Assembly: GCA_964531335.1 (NCBI GenBank)
Contig: CAZHEV010000001.1
Coordinates: 199,893 to 263,892, forward strand
Direction of reading: 5' to 3'
DNA length: 64,000 bases
From: CAZHEV01 sp964531335 [NCBI: uncultured bacterium]
GTDB taxonomy: Bacteria; Eisenbacteria; RBG-16-71-46; CAZHEV01
Each line of letters opens with the position of its first letter. The stretch's first letter is position 1. The position numbers were made by a program, and so were the translations under genes. A model generated the notes under the pieces. The model was not told the origin of the DNA and did no database searches. It saw only the letters and a list, made by a program, of their open reading frames with translations. Shown here one piece after another: positions 8,683 to 18,987 of the stretch.

Positions 8683-10001
8683 CGGTCCACTATAGTGGAA
8701 AGCAGATCCGCCTCGGAGACCAGCTCGCCGTCCACGTAGGCCCGGCCCCTCATCTTGCAGATCCTCGCTTTCAGTCTGATCATCTCCAACTCGAAGCGCA
8801 ACTGATCTCCGGGAAGGACGGGTTTTCGGAACTTGGCGTTGTCGATTCCCATGAAGTAAACCAGCTTCTCCTCGGGATGATCGACCGTGTTGAGCAGCAG
8901 CACCCCACCGCACTGGGCCATCGCTTCGATGATTAGCACGGCCGGCATGATCGGGTGGCCCGGAAAGTGCCCGACGAAGAAGGGCTCGTTTATGGTCACG
9001 TTCTTCGTTCCCACGACCCTCTCGCCTTCGTGCAGCTCAACTATTCTGTCCACGAGGAGAAACGGATAGCGGTGAGGCATAATCTCCTGGATGGCCGTGA
9101 TATCCCACACCGCGCCCTCCCGGGCGGATGGTCGCAGCCCGCCGGGTTTCCTTCTGCTCTGCTCCTCCTGCAGCATTCGAATGAAGGCGACGTTGGCCTC
9201 GTGGCCGGACCGCACGGCTATTATGTGGCCTTGAATAGGCTTCCCCAGGAGGGCCAGGTCGCCCAGGAGATCGAGAATCTTGTGCCTTACGAACTCGTCG
9301 GTGAATCGGAGCGGCTCTTCGTTCATTATGCCGTCTTCCTTGACCACGACGGCGTTTTCGATGCTCCCGCCTTTGATCATCCCCTTCTCGCGCAGCGCCT
9401 CCACGTCCTTGAACAGGACGAACGTCCTCGCGCATGCGATCTCCTTGACGAAGACCTCCGGGTTCATGTCGAAAGAGGCGTACTGCGTGCCGACGTTGGG
9501 GTTGTCGTATTGAATGGTGAAGCTGACCCGCAGGCCCTCGTGAGGAACCGCGTGCAGCTCCACGTGGTCCTTTCTGTACGACAAGGACCTGGCTACTTTG
9601 AAGTACTTCTTGGGCGCGTCCTGCTCGACAGGCTCAGCCTCCCGGAGCAGGGAGACCAGATGAGAGGCGCTGCCGTCGAAGGGCACCCCCGCCTCGCGAC
9701 CGTTCACCTCGATCTCCACGTTGTCTATGCCGAGCCCCATGACGGAGGCGAGCAGGTGCTCCACCGTGTGCACCTCGGCGTCGCCGTTTGAAAGGATGGT
9801 CCGCCTGCTTGCGAAGGGGTCGTACCTGGCGTTTTGAGGGCAGACCGGCACCACCGGCCTGCCCTTCAGGTCCGCTCTGACAAACCGCACCCCCGTATTG
9901 GCGGGACTTGGCTTGAAGACCACGGTCGTCCGCTCACCGGAGTGGAGCGCGGTCCCGGTGTAGCTCACAGCCTTCCGGATGGTCTTCTGCCGGCCGGTCA
10001 T
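8679..10001 (-). CDS. lpxC-fabZ: bifunctional LpxC deacetylase / FabZ dehydratase fusion
   Basis: 440 residues. Residues 1 to about 285 are UDP-3-O-acyl-GlcNAc deacetylase, the committed zinc-dependent step of lipid A synthesis: [10 protein letters not shown] carries the catalytic Glu81 and zinc His82, [12 protein letters not shown] the other zinc His and Asp, SGHEANVAF a catalytic His. Residues about 300-440 are 3-hydroxyacyl-ACP dehydratase Fab[29 protein letters not shown] with the catalytic His, then IEAMAQ with the catalytic Glu. The two enzymes compete for, or supply, 3-hydroxyacyl-ACP, so fusion may balance LPS against phospholipid synthesis. This fusion is well known from Bacteroidetes/Chlorobi and other FCB lineages. 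Its ATG overlaps the lpxD stop by 4 nt, and its stop overlaps lpxA. Confidence 0.96.
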   Translation of the reverse strand: MTGRQKTIRKAVSYTGTALHSGERTTVVFKPSPANTGVRFVRADLKGRPVVPVCPQNARYDPFASRRTILSNGDAEVHTVEHLLASVMGLGIDNVEIEVNGREAGVPFDGSASHLVSLLREAEPVEQDAPKKYFKVARSLSYRKDHVELHAVPHEGLRVSFTIQYDNPNVGTQYASFDMNPEVFVKEIACARTFVLFKDVEALREKGMIKGGSIENAVVVKEDGIMNEEPLRFTDEFVRHKILDLLGDLALLGKPIQGHIIAVRSGHEANVAFIRMLQEEQSRRKPGGLRPSAREGAVWDITAIQEIMPHRYPFLLVDRIVELHEGERVVGTKNVTINEPFFVGHFPGHPIMPAVLIIEAMAQCGGVLLLNTVDHPEEKLVYFMGIDNAKFRKPVLPGDQLRFELEMIRLKARICKMRGRAYVDGELVSEADLLSTIVDR

Positions 10002-11032
10002 TTTCCGTTGTCCTTCTCCAAGTCGGAGATCTTCTTCTCCAACTCCCGGAATCGCTTGAGAAGATCCGGCAGACGCTGAAGGCTGGCGTGCAGTCTCTTG
10101 GCGTGCGAATGAGTGGCGGCCGGATAGCCCGAGACACTGGTGTCCTCGGGGACCGACTTGGTCACGCCGGCCTGAGATCCGACCCTGGCGTAGTCGCCTA
10201 TCTTGATGTGCGCCATAATCCCCGCCTGCCCCGCCAGTATCACGTTCTTGCCGATCTCAGTGCTCCCCGCGACGCCCACCTGAGCCAGAACGATCGAGTT
10301 CTCGCCGATCACCACGTTGTGGGCGATGTGGATCAGGTTGTCCAGCTTCACCCCCCTCTTTATGAGGGTGGTTCCGGTGGTCGCCCTGTCGATCGCCACG
10401 TTGGCGCCGATCTCTACGTCTTCCTCTATGACGACGTTGCCCACGTGGGGAATCTTGTGGTACTTGTCGCCGTCCTTGGCGTACCCGAAGCCGTCGCTTC
10501 CGATTACAGTGCCGCTGTGCACGATCACCTTGTCGCCCAGCACGGTCTCCTCGCGAATCGTCACGTTGGGATAGATATGTACGTCCTTGCCGAGCACCGC
10601 GCCGCGGCCCACATAGCAGCCGGCCATCACCACCGTGCCCTCTCCGATCTGCACGTTGTCCTCCACTACGACGCAAGGCCCGAGCGAGACTCCCCCACCC
10701 AGCTCCACGCCCTCTCCGAGGACGCTGGTGGGGTGAACGCCTTCCGGACTCTCCCTCCGGTCGCCGTGGAAGACCCTCACCGCCTTCAGAAACGCGTAGT
10801 ACGGGTTGCTGTTGACCACGACGGGCTTGTCCACTTCCACGCTGTTGTGATCCATTATCACGGCTGACGCCTTTGTGGTCCTCAGCCATGCCTCGTACTT
10901 CGGGTTTGCGAGGAAGGTGATGTCGCCCCTACGGGCCTCTTTGATGCCCGCCACCCCGGTGATCTCGACGTCCCCGTTTCCCATCACTTCGCCGTCCATG
11001 AGTTTGGCGAGCTCTCTCAGAGAGATCTTCAT
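9998..11032 (-). CDS. lpxD: UDP-3-O-acylglucosamine N-acyltransferase
   Basis: Adds the second, N-linked hydroxyacyl chain to UDP-3-O-acylglucosamine. 344 residues. N-terminal uridine-binding domain ([16 protein letters not shown] ... [12 protein letters not shown]) followed by a long hexapeptide left-handed helix. The catalytic region [15 protein letters not shown] contains the family His, VSGYPA is the usual post-helix motif, and a C-terminal helix carries [15 protein letters not shown]. Start ATG 11032 is where homology begins; GGAGG lies 12 nt upstream. The in-frame extension upstream has no LpxD features. Operon order skp-lpxD-lpxC/fabZ-lpxA is the widespread bam-skp-lpx arrangement. Confidence 0.94.
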   Translation of the reverse strand: MKISLRELAKLMDGEVMGNGDVEITGVAGIKEARRGDITFLANPKYEAWLRTTKASAVIMDHNSVEVDKPVVVNSNPYYAFLKAVRVFHGDRRESPEGVHPTSVLGEGVELGGGVSLGPCVVVEDNVQIGEGTVVMAGCYVGRGAVLGKDVHIYPNVTIREETVLGDKVIVHSGTVIGSDGFGYAKDGDKYHKIPHVGNVVIEEDVEIGANVAIDRATTGTTLIKRGVKLDNLIHIAHNVVIGENSIVLAQVGVAGSTEIGKNVILAGQAGIMAHIKIGDYARVGSQAGVTKSVPEDTSVSGYPAATHSHAKRLHASLQRLPDLLKRFRELEKKISDLEKDNGK

Positions 11033-11102
11033 TGTATGGTGTGTCCTCCGGTGACTACCGACCCTCGTCGATGTGGAGCGTTCGCGGAACCGTCCGCGAT
11101 CC

Positions 11103-11639
11103 TTATGGTTCGACGTCTTTGTTGAGTTCCGCCAGGACCTGATCGGTGAGATCATAGGTCTTCTCACCATAGACTATATTACCGTCCGCGGCGTCGAAGA
11201 TAATGGAAAAACCTTGTTCAGCGCCTATCTTGTCCAGAACCTGCCGTATCTCCTTGACAATAGGCTCGGTAAGCTCCGCGTTGCGCTGCGCGATCTTCCC
11301 CGTCGGCCCCCATATGGACTGAATGAATCTCTCGTACTCGCCGGCCTTCGCCTTCAAAGCCATCTCCTTCTCCTCCAGAGCCTTCTCGCTCAGGAGAAGT
11401 CGCTGGCTCTCCAGCTCCCCTCGCATCCTCTCGAGGTCCTTCTCGGTCTGCTCGGCCTCTCTCCGCCACGCCTCGACGTCCCTGTCGAACTGCTCCTGAG
11501 CCTCAGAGGTCGCCTTGTACTCGGCGAATATCTTCTCCGAGTCGATATATCCTATCTTCAGCTCCTGTGCGCGCGAATCGACAGCCGACAACGCGAGCGC
11601 CACGAGAACGACCGATCCGATGACTATTGCGCCTCTCAT
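11103..11639 (-). CDS. skp: periplasmic chaperone Skp/OmpH
   Basis: Periplasmic chaperone that holds unfolded outer-membrane proteins on their way to BamA. 178 residues: signal peptide with predicted cleavage after DSRA (about residue 24), the Skp opening strand LKIGYIDSEKIFAEY, a long charged coiled-coil arm (residues about 45-120, rich in E, K, R and Q) and the closing KIGAEQGFSIIFDAADGNIVY. The length fits the family (161 in E. coli). Strong ribosome binding site AAGGAGG 8 nt upstream of ATG. Directly downstream of bamA, as in many diderms. Confidence 0.92.
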   Translation of the reverse strand: MRGAIVIGSVVLVALALSAVDSRAQELKIGYIDSEKIFAEYKATSEAQEQFDRDVEAWRREAEQTEKDLERMRGELESQRLLLSEKALEEKEMALKAKAGEYERFIQSIWGPTGKIAQRNAELTEPIVKEIRQVLDKIGAEQGFSIIFDAADGNIVYGEKTYDLTDQVLAELNKDVEP

Positions 11640-11685
11640 GTCACATGCCTCCTTCGCCTAAGTCGTATGGGTTCTCCATTCTGGT

Positions 11686-14022
11686 CTAGAAAATCCGCCC
11701 GAACTGCAAGTGAGGCTCCCAGCTCGGCCCGTCATCTCTGTCAAAGCCGTACCCGTAGTCGAAACCTACCTGCCCCATACCTGGGATCTCGAGCCTGAAA
11801 CCGAACCCCGCGCCCTTGCGCAGGCTTCCGATGTCGAAGTCCTCGGTGAGGCCGGTCCATGTATCGCCGGCGTCGAAGAAAAGGAGCCCGTGTATCGGAT
11901 CGACGATCGGAAACTGGTATTCCGCCGTCAGCGTCATCATGAAGCGACCGCCCGGATACTTGGTAACCGAGCCGTCGGGGTTCTGCGTTATGTTCTCCTC
12001 GGGCACTATATGGTAGTCGGGGTAGCCGCGCAGGTAGTCGCGCCTGCCGGTACCCCCCAGCCTGAACGTCTCATAGCTGGGAGGAGCGCCGCCCGTGAGG
12101 CTGGACAGCGTCCCGAATCGCGCCCTGAACATGAAGACGAACTCCCAGAAAGTCCTGAAATAAGAGCTGTGATCCAGGATGTGCTTTCTGAAGTTGACGT
12201 CCCCTCCCAGTATGCCTCCGGCGATCTCCGTCTCTAGAACCGTTCGAGATCCCGATGTCGGATAGAACGGATTATCGGTGCTGTTCCGCACGATCGTCAT
12301 GCGCGAGCTACTCGTCAGTCCGCGGTCGCCCTCCCTCCTGAAGAACTCCTCCTGCTCGGGCGTCAGACCCTGGAAGTTCTCCGCCGTGACCGTCTCCAGG
12401 CTGTAGCTGAGGCTCACTCTCGTGTAGTCCGGCCAGGAGAGTCTCCTGCCGACCCGGACGCCGCCGCCGGTTCTCTTCTCGTCGAAGATGTCCCTCTCCC
12501 TGCTCATGCTGTACAGGTCAACGCCCAGCAAGGTGGGAGTATCTCTGAACCAAGGCTCGGTGAAGCTCAGCTCCACGTTGCTCGAGCTGCTTCCTCTTTC
12601 CAGGCGCAGGGCGATACGCTGTCCTTTCCCGAAGAGGTTGTTGTGACCGAGCTCCACGAAACCGGTCAAGCCCACGTCGCTGCTGAATCCGGCGCCGGCC
12701 ATCGCCGTGCCGACCTGCTTCTCCTTGACGTCGAAGGTGACGTTCAGGTCCCCCTCCGTGCCGGTCGGCTCGAAACCGATCTGGATGTCCTCGAAGAACC
12801 CGAGGGCCATTATCTCTCTCTGGCTCCTCAGGAAAGCCGCCCTGCTGAACACATCTCCCGGCCTCACCGTCAGCTCGCGCCGGATCACCTTCTCCCTGGT
12901 GCGGGTATTGCCCGCTACCTTCACGTCGGCTACATGGGCCTGGATCCCTTCCGTTATCTGGAACGCGATATCGAGGGTGTCCCCCCTCTCGACGATCTGA
13001 GGGTCCACCGTGGCGTACACGTAACCGATGTCGGAGTAGCCCTCTTGCAGCCTGAACAGCGATTCGTTCAATTCCTCCTCGCTGTATTCCTCGCCGGTCT
13101 CCAGCTCCACCCGCGCCAGGAGCCTCGAATCGTCAACCGATTCGTTCCCCGCCACTTCGATGTCACCGACCACGAAGTGCCTGCCTTCTTCGATCACGTA
13201 GGTGATGGCCACCCGGGTCCCGTTCCGGCCGTACGCCATCTTGGTGTCGGCGACGGTGGCGTCCTTGTATCCCTTCTTCCCGTAAAACGCCTCGATCCTC
13301 TGTTCGTCCTCCTTGAGCTGCTCCTGCTTGAAGTAGCCCTTCCTCCACCAGGACTTGGCTTTCGTCTTCAGCTCTCCTCGGAGCTTGTCGTCGGAGAACG
13401 CAAAGTTGCCCTCGAAGAGCAGGTCCGTGACCCTTACCCTCTCTCCCTCGTCGATCTCGAAGACCAGGTAGTTGTCCCGGCCGCCGGGAAGGGGCTCGAT
13501 TCTCCATTCCACCGCGGCGTTTGGATAACCCTTCGACGAGTAGAGCTCCTCGATTCTACGGCGCTCCTCGTCTATACTCCAGCCCTTGATGAATGATCCG
13601 GCGGCGAGCTCCGAGTCCTTGGCGATGTCGCCGTCGTCGATCTTGTCGTTGCCCTCGTATTTTATCTCAAAAACCCTGGGCCACTCCTCCACTTCGATGA
13701 TCAAGGTCCAGCCTTGCGGCGAGCCCCTGGCGCTGACCTCTACGTCGGAAAAGAACCCAAGCCCGAACAGCGCCTTTATCCCGTCGGAAACCGCGGCCGG
13801 AGTGACCGCGTCCCCCGGCTCGAGGCCGAACGTCCTTTCCACCAAGACCGAGTCCGTGAGCTGGTTGCCCCGGACCACAATCTCGTCCACGACGCCCGCG
13901 TCTTGAGAGAAAGCGCAGGCCGCCCACGCCAGGGACAAAAGGGAGGCCGCCAGGACGAGCCCACGACGTGGCGCCCGCAGCGCGGCCCGAGAATAACTGG
14001 TTGCTTGTTTCACGCGATCCAC
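11686..14022 (-). CDS. bamA: outer membrane protein assembly factor BamA
   Basis: Core of the BAM complex that folds and inserts beta-barrel proteins in the outer membrane. About 778 residues: signal peptide (LVLAASLLSLAWAACAF), then five POTRA domains beginning at VDEIVVRGNQLTD, VFEIKYEGN, VTDLLFEGN, VGDIEVAGN and VADVKVAGN, and a C-terminal 16-strand barrel. The barrel has the conserved loop-6 motif DYLRGYPD and ends in Phe (LQFGRIF), the usual BAM recognition residue. GTG 14022 is chosen for AAGGAG 10 nt upstream; a TTG at 14055 in frame lacks a binding site. It follows clpC by 36 nt, so it is probably co-transcribed with the McsAB-ClpC genes. Confidence 0.95.
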   Translation of the reverse strand: MDRVKQATSYSRAALRAPRRGLVLAASLLSLAWAACAFSQDAGVVDEIVVRGNQLTDSVLVERTFGLEPGDAVTPAAVSDGIKALFGLGFFSDVEVSARGSPQGWTLIIEVEEWPRVFEIKYEGNDKIDDGDIAKDSELAAGSFIKGWSIDEERRRIEELYSSKGYPNAAVEWRIEPLPGGRDNYLVFEIDEGERVRVTDLLFEGNFAFSDDKLRGELKTKAKSWWRKGYFKQEQLKEDEQRIEAFYGKKGYKDATVADTKMAYGRNGTRVAITYVIEEGRHFVVGDIEVAGNESVDDSRLLARVELETGEEYSEEELNESLFRLQEGYSDIGYVYATVDPQIVERGDTLDIAFQITEGIQAHVADVKVAGNTRTREKVIRRELTVRPGDVFSRAAFLRSQREIMALGFFEDIQIGFEPTGTEGDLNVTFDVKEKQVGTAMAGAGFSSDVGLTGFVELGHNNLFGKGQRIALRLERGSSSSNVELSFTEPWFRDTPTLLGVDLYSMSRERDIFDEKRTGGGVRVGRRLSWPDYTRVSLSYSLETVTAENFQGLTPEQEEFFRREGDRGLTSSSRMTIVRNSTDNPFYPTSGSRTVLETEIAGGILGGDVNFRKHILDHSSYFRTFWEFVFMFRARFGTLSSLTGGAPPSYETFRLGGTGRRDYLRGYPDYHIVPEENITQNPDGSVTKYPGGRFMMTLTAEYQFPIVDPIHGLLFFDAGDTWTGLTEDFDIGSLRKGAGFGFRLEIPGMGQVGFDYGYGFDRDDGPSWEPHLQFGRIF

Positions 14023-14058
14023 GCGCCGGTGACTCCTTCTCCCCAGAAGTTCCAATTG

Positions 14059-16518
14059 TCATCGCACGGCTTTGGGGCCGACCGACTCCTGACGCTTCCC
14101 GGCCTCCTCGAACGCAAGCTCGTCACCGGACCTCTTGACCCTGATCCTGCTTCCCCTCCTGAATTGGTCCTGGAGCATCAGGACGGCCAAGGGATCCTCC
14201 ACCAATCTCTGAATCGCCCTTCTCAACGGCCTCGCCCCCAGCATGCTGTCGAAGCCGGTGTCCACCAGCAGCTCTACCGCTTCCTGGGCCACTTCGATCT
14301 CTATCTCGTTGTCGGCCAGCCGCCGCTCGACGTCCGACATCAGGATCTTGACTATCTCCTGCATGTGTGATTTCTCAAGCGACTTGAACACGATCATCTC
14401 GTCCACGCGGTTCAAGAACTCCGGATTGAACATCCGCTTGGCCTCGTCCAGCACGGTCGCTTTCATCTTGTCGTAGGCCGCAACCTCGTCCGCCTGCTGG
14501 AAGCCCAGGCTTCCGCCCTTTATTTGCCTGCCTCCGATGTTCGAGGTCATTATCATCACCGTGTTCTTGAAATCGACCCTCCTGCGCATGCTGTCGGTGA
14601 GCTGGCCGTCCTCCAGCACCTGAAGAAGTATGTTGAAGACGTCGGGGTGGGCTTTCTCTATCTCATCGAGCAGGACCACGCTGTAGGGCTTGCGCCTGAC
14701 GCGCTCGGTGAGCTGTCCTCCCTCCTCGTAGCCCACGTAGCCCGGCGGCGCGCCCACCAAACGGGACACGGCGAACTTCTCCATGAACTCGGACATATCG
14801 ATCCTGATGAGAGCGTTCTCGTCGTTGAAGAGGAACATCGCCAGCACCCTGGCAAGCTCCGTCTTTCCGACCCCCGAAGGCCCCAGGAAGATAAACGACC
14901 CTATCGGCCGGCGCGGATCGCGCAGGCCCGCCCGGTTCCGGCGCACCGACTTGGCGATCGCCGCTACGGCCGCGTCCTGGCCGACGACGCGCTTCTTCAG
15001 CTCCGCCTCCATTCTGAGGAGCTTCGCGGACTCCTTCTCTTCCAGCCTGGTCGCCGGAACGCCGGTCATGCCTGCGATCACCGCGGCTATGTCCTCTTCG
15101 TCGACCGTGGCCATCTTGGCCATCCGGCTCTTGTCCCAGTTCTTCTTGAGCTCGGCCAGGTTTCGCTCCTGCTCTTTCTCCTTGTCCCTCAGGACCGCCG
15201 CCTTCTCGAACTCCTGGGCCTGGATCAAGGCCTGCTTCTCCTTGGAAAGCTCGGCCACCTTCTTTTCCAGCTCACGGATATCGTTCGGGATCGTGGACAG
15301 TGACAGCCTGCCACGGGCGCCGGCCTCGTCTATCACGTCTATCGCCTTGTCGGGCAGGTGCCTGTCCGTCATATAGCGCTCCGACAGCCTCACGGCGGCC
15401 ACTACCGCCTTCTCCGTTATCTTGACCCCGTGATGCGCCTCGTACTTGTCCCTGAGGCCGTGCAGTATCTCGATCGTCTGCTCCACCGTGGGCGGGTCGA
15501 TTATCACGGGCTGGAACCTTCTCTCCAGGGCCCCGTCCTTCTCTATGTACTTGCGGAACTCGTCCAGGGTGGTGGCTCCGATGCACTGGAGCTCGCCGCG
15601 GGCCAGGGGGGGTTTCAGCATGTTTGAGGCGTCGATCGCGCCTTCAGCGCCGCCGGCGCCCACTATGGTGTGGAGCTCGTCTATGAATATCACCGTGTCC
15701 CGGGACTCGCGGATCTCGTTTATGACCGCCTTCAGCCTCTCCTCGAACTGTCCCCGGTATTTGGTTCCCGCCACCACCGATGCGAGATCCAGCGTCACGA
15801 TCCTCTTGTCCTTGAGCGTCTCGGGGACCTTGCCCTCGACGATCCTCTGAGCCAACCCTTCGGCAATGGCCGTCTTGCCCACGCCGGCCTCGCCGATGAG
15901 GACGGGGTTGTTCTTCTTGCGCCTGCTGAGAACCTGGACCACTCTCTCGATCTCGCGGCCCCTTCCGATTATCGGATCCAGCTTGCCCTCGGCGGCAAGC
16001 TGCGTGAGATCCCTGCCGAACTGATTGAGGGCGGGCGTCTCCTGCTTCTCATCCTTTTCGCTCTGCCCCGCGGGCGGGCTGCCGCCCAACAGCTTCAGCG
16101 TCTCCTCTCTAACCCTCTTTCTGTCGACGCCCATCTGCAGAAGCACCCGCGCCGCAACACCCTCGCCCTCCCGGATCAGCCCGAGCAGCAGGTGCTCGGT
16201 CCCCACGTAATTGTGCCCGAGCTGCCGCGCTTCGTCGACGGCCAGCTCCACGACCCTCTTGGCACGGGGGGTGAACGGGATCTCTCCTATGGTCAGGGTG
16301 CCTCCCGTCGACGAGACCATGCTCTCGACGGCCTGCCTAATCGCATCCAGGTCCAATCCAAGGTTATTCAGCACCGAGGCGGCTATTCCCTGCCCTTCGC
16401 GCAGGAGGCCGAGGAGGAGGTGCTCCGTGCCTATGTAGTCGTGGTGAAGCCTGGCCGCCTCTTCCCTTCCCAGGAACATCACTCTTCTTACCCTCTCCGT
16501 GAACTTCTCATGATGCAT
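14059..16518 (-). CDS. clpC: AAA+ unfoldase ClpC
   Basis: Hsp100 unfoldase that feeds proteins to ClpP. 819 residues: an N-domain of two repeats (residues 1-145, each with GTEHLLLGL), first AAA+ domain with Walker A GEAGVGKT (209-216) and IFIDELHT, a middle region with a UVR-like helix ([19 protein letters not shown]), second AAA+ domain with [22 protein letters not shown] and [14 protein letters not shown]. The Glu residues after GT in both repeats (32 and 108) correspond to the acidic residues reported for the phospho-arginine pockets of B. subtilis ClpC (recalled, not computed). ATG 16518 has GGAGGGGA upstream; a GTG at 16542 overlaps mcsB but lacks one. Third gene of mcsA-mcsB-clpC; clpP is not in the window. 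Confidence 0.95.
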   Translation of the reverse strand: MHHEKFTERVRRVMFLGREEAARLHHDYIGTEHLLLGLLREGQGIAASVLNNLGLDLDAIRQAVESMVSSTGGTLTIGEIPFTPRAKRVVELAVDEARQLGHNYVGTEHLLLGLIREGEGVAARVLLQMGVDRKRVREETLKLLGGSPPAGQSEKDEKQETPALNQFGRDLTQLAAEGKLDPIIGRGREIERVVQVLSRRKKNNPVLIGEAGVGKTAIAEGLAQRIVEGKVPETLKDKRIVTLDLASVVAGTKYRGQFEERLKAVINEIRESRDTVIFIDELHTIVGAGGAEGAIDASNMLKPPLARGELQCIGATTLDEFRKYIEKDGALERRFQPVIIDPPTVEQTIEILHGLRDKYEAHHGVKITEKAVVAAVRLSERYMTDRHLPDKAIDVIDEAGARGRLSLSTIPNDIRELEKKVAELSKEKQALIQAQEFEKAAVLRDKEKEQERNLAELKKNWDKSRMAKMATVDEEDIAAVIAGMTGVPATRLEEKESAKLLRMEAELKKRVVGQDAAVAAIAKSVRRNRAGLRDPRRPIGSFIFLGPSGVGKTELARVLAMFLFNDENALIRIDMSEFMEKFAVSRLVGAPPGYVGYEEGGQLTERVRRKPYSVVLLDEIEKAHPDVFNILLQVLEDGQLTDSMRRRVDFKNTVMIMTSNIGGRQIKGGSLGFQQADEVAAYDKMKATVLDEAKRMFNPEFLNRVDEMIVFKSLEKSHMQEIVKILMSDVERRLADNEIEIEVAQEAVELLVDTGFDSMLGARPLRRAIQRLVEDPLAVLMLQDQFRRGSRIRVKRSGDELAFEEAGKRQESVGPKAVR

Positions 16519-16538
16519 CGCGCTATCCCCTCCGGAAA

Positions 16539-17606
16539 TCACCCATCCTGGGAGGCGAGGCCGAGCCGCTTCCTGACGTACTCGGCCCGCACTGCGTTTC
16601 TCTCCGTCGCGTCCATTTCACGTCCGGCCAATACCTGTATGTGCGCCGGCTGTGTGAAGACCAGCAGCTCGTTCAGCGTCTTGATACCCGGCAGCCCCTC
16701 GTAACCCAACGCCACACCCAGCCTGACGGCCGAGGTCAGATTCACTATCTCCTGAGAGCCGATCACTCTGCAGTTGGCAAGGGTTCCATAGGCGCGCCAG
16801 ACCTTGTCCTGGATCTGCAACGACGCGTCCTTCTTCAGAAGCTCCCTCGCCTTCTCCTCGTATCCAAGCACCTGTTGCAATACCCGCTCCAGGCCGGCGA
16901 GAGTGTCACCTTCGCTCTGCCCGAGGGTGATCTGATTGGATATCTGGAAGAAGTTGCCGGCCACCTCCGATCCCTCGCCGTAGAAACCACGGACCGCCAG
17001 CCCCACCTGAGCGACGCCCTGAACCACCTTTCGGACCTGCTTCGTCAGAACCAGGGCGGGCAGGTGGACCAGAATCGAAGCCCTCAATCCCGTGCCCACG
17101 TTGGTGGGACACGAGGTCAGGAACCCAAGGTCCGGGGAAAAGGCGTACTCGAGATTGGCCTCGAGCCGGCTGTCGAGCGAGTCCGCCCTTAGCCAGGACC
17201 TTCTGATCTCGGCGCCCGAGCTGAGGATCTGTATTCTCAGGTGGTCTTCCTCGTTGACGACTATGCTCGCCGTCTCGTCCGGGCTCACCATGATGCCGCG
17301 GTTGGGCGAGTCATTGGAGAAGTCAGGGCTTATCAGATGCCTCTCCACCAGGAACTGCCTGTCCAGGTCGCTGAGGTCGGCCATCTTCAACGTCGTGAAG
17401 CCCGCGAGCTCGTCCGTCTTCTCGGCGGCCGCGGCGACTCTCTTCATGACGACGCTGAGCTGTTCCTCCCGGGCTCTGGCTATGAACGGGGTCGAGGCCA
17501 CGTTCCGGGCCAGTCTGACCCGCGTGGTCAGCACGGTTTGGGAGTCCGCGCCCGAGCCCTCGAGCCAGACGGCCGCACTTCTGACCATGCCGTCAATCGC
17601 GGTCAC
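16539..17606 (-). CDS. mcsB: protein arginine kinase McsB
   Basis: Phosphorylates arginine residues on proteins, marking them for ClpCP. 355 residues (B. subtilis 363), a phosphagen-kinase fold. Seen: TTRVRLARNVASTPF, the catalytic acidic loop NEEDHLRIQ (118-126), the nucleotide-site motif SCPTNVGTGLRAS with Cys166, and RNAVRA near 336-341 at the position of the family RDxxRA phospho-arginine allosteric motif (Asp replaced by Asn). Start GTG 17606 has AAGGAGG 5 nt upstream and overlaps the mcsA end by 14 nt; a longer ORF upstream is only the mcsA shadow. Creatine/arginine kinase identity is excluded by linkage and by the bacterial McsB motif set. Confidence 0.94.
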   Translation of the reverse strand: MTAIDGMVRSAAVWLEGSGADSQTVLTTRVRLARNVASTPFIARAREEQLSVVMKRVAAAAEKTDELAGFTTLKMADLSDLDRQFLVERHLISPDFSNDSPNRGIMVSPDETASIVVNEEDHLRIQILSSGAEIRRSWLRADSLDSRLEANLEYAFSPDLGFLTSCPTNVGTGLRASILVHLPALVLTKQVRKVVQGVAQVGLAVRGFYGEGSEVAGNFFQISNQITLGQSEGDTLAGLERVLQQVLGYEEKARELLKKDASLQIQDKVWRAYGTLANCRVIGSQEIVNLTSAVRLGVALGYEGLPGIKTLNELLVFTQPAHIQVLAGREMDATERNAVRAEYVRKRLGLASQDG

Positions 17607-18138
17607 AAGCCCCCTCCTTCTTGTCCTTGTAGCCTTCTTTGCCCATGAACTCAAGCTCCCGGATCTTGTCCCTGATCCCGGCAGCCTCCTCATATCGCTC
17701 CTTCTCAACGGCCCGCTCCAGGTCCTCGTACAGCGATCGGATCTCCTTCTTCCTGGATAGATCCGGACCGTCCTTGGAGGGGCACTTTCCCGCATGGACG
17801 GTGGAACCGTGGGCCTTTCGGAGCAAGGGCTTGAGCTGTCCCTCGAAGGACGAATAGCATTCCGGGCAACCCAGCCTTCCCGTGGCCGCGAAAGTCGAGA
17901 AGGGCAACTCGCAGCCCTTACAGCACAGGGCCCCGAGCTTTTCCTTGTCCTCGGGCACCAGTCCGTCCGCCATCGCCGCCAGAGGTTCCGCCAGGGGGAA
18001 CTTCTTCGAGGTGAGAGCGATGTGGAGCCCCTTCTGTTCCGCACAATCCTGACAAAGCCGCAACGTCCTCACCTTGTCCTCACGGTGCTCCGTGTAGGTG
18101 ATGGTCGCCGGCGCCTTGCCGCAGACTTCGCACTGCAT
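17593..18138 (-). CDS. mcsA: McsA, zinc-binding activator of McsB
   Basis: Activator or adaptor of the McsB arginine kinase. 181 residues with four CxxC pairs forming zinc sites: CEVC at 3-6, CQDC near 29-32, CKGC near 73-76 and CPEC near 91-94. A C-terminal UVR motif follows (LYEDLERAVEKERYEEAAG ... IRDKIRELE), matching the UVR helix of ClpC. Strong AAAGGAGG site before ATG. First of mcsA-mcsB-clpC; in Firmicutes the repressor gene ctsR precedes it, but here lolD lies upstream with a 94 nt gap and no ctsR-like ORF. The gap contains a GC-rich palindrome (CGCCGGCCGGCG) that may end lolD transcription. Confidence 0.92.
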   Translation of the reverse strand: MQCEVCGKAPATITYTEHREDKVRTLRLCQDCAEQKGLHIALTSKKFPLAEPLAAMADGLVPEDKEKLGALCCKGCELPFSTFAATGRLGCPECYSSFEGQLKPLLRKAHGSTVHAGKCPSKDGPDLSRKKEIRSLYEDLERAVEKERYEEAAGIRDKIRELEFMGKEGYKDKKEGACDRD

Positions 18139-18232
18139 GGAATACCTCCTTTGCCCGGCGCTCTATCACGCCGCAGAGACCGAGCGAAAAACTTCATATC
18201 AGCGCCCTCACCGGCGCCGGCCGGCGTCGCGC

Positions 18233-18928
18233 TTAGCTCACTTTTCCCTCGCGCAAGGTGCAGACCTTATGCGCTATGTCGGCGAGATCGGGGTTGTGAG
18301 TGACCATGACAAAGGTCTGGCCCTTGTCCTCGTTCAAACGTGTGAACAGGCGGTGCAGCTCGTGGCCGCTCGCCGAGTCCAGGTTCCCGGACGGCTCGTC
18401 GGCCAGCACAAGCCAGGGGTCGTTCATCAATGCCCTGGCCACCGCCACCCTCTGTTTCTCGCCTCCGGACAGCTCCGCGGGCTTGTGCTCCGCGCGTCCG
18501 TGGAGCCCCGTCTCCTCAAGCAGCGAGCACGCCCGCCTGAGAGCGTCCTTGCGGTCGCGCCCGCCCAGCAGGGCCGGCATCATAACGTTTTCCACCGCCG
18601 TAAACTCCGGCAGAAGGTGATGGAACTGGAAGACAAACCCCATGCTCCTGTTCCTGAAGCGCGCCAGGTCGACCTCGCCGTAGGCGAATATATCGGTCTC
18701 CCCTATTAAGACTCTCCCGGCGCTCGGGCGGTCCAGGCCACCCAGGATGTGGAGCAAGGTGCTCTTGCCCACCCCCGAAGCGCCCATCACAGCCACAATA
18801 GAACCACGTTCTATCTCCAGGTCCACTCCCATTAGCACCCTGAGACGGCTTCCGCCCACATCGAAGTGCTTGTGGACGCCCTCCGCCCTCAGGACCTCTT
18901 GGCCTACAACTAGCACATTTCCAAACAT
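18233..18928 (-). CDS. lolD: lipoprotein-releasing ABC transporter ATP-binding protein LolD
   Basis: ATPase of the LolCDE system that extracts outer-membrane lipoproteins from the inner membrane. 231 residues. Walker A GASGVGKST, Q-loop FVFQFHHLLPEFTAVENV (the HLLPEF... form is typical of LolD), signature LSGGEKQRVAVARAL, Walker B WLVLADEPSGNLD, and H-loop MVTHNPD. It follows lolC/E by 59 nt. A TATAAT hexamer at 18954-18959 lies about 26 nt upstream of the ATG, but no good -35 was seen, so an internal promoter is only a possibility. Start-site ribosome binding is weak; a GTG five codons in is an alternative. Confidence 0.93.
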   Translation of the reverse strand: MFGNVLVVGQEVLRAEGVHKHFDVGGSRLRVLMGVDLEIERGSIVAVMGASGVGKSTLLHILGGLDRPSAGRVLIGETDIFAYGEVDLARFRNRSMGFVFQFHHLLPEFTAVENVMMPALLGGRDRKDALRRACSLLEETGLHGRAEHKPAELSGGEKQRVAVARALMNDPWLVLADEPSGNLDSASGHELHRLFTRLNEDKGQTFVMVTHNPDLADIAHKVCTLREGKVS

Positions 18929-18987
18929 TTATCGGCCTAATCTACTGTAACACATTATATGCTTCCCTCTCCATGCGCCCTCGATCG

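Noticed and set aside
10257-10889. 210-residue Gly/Arg-rich ORF inside lpxD
   Set aside because: Shadow of the hexapeptide repeats in lpxD, which explains its periodicity.
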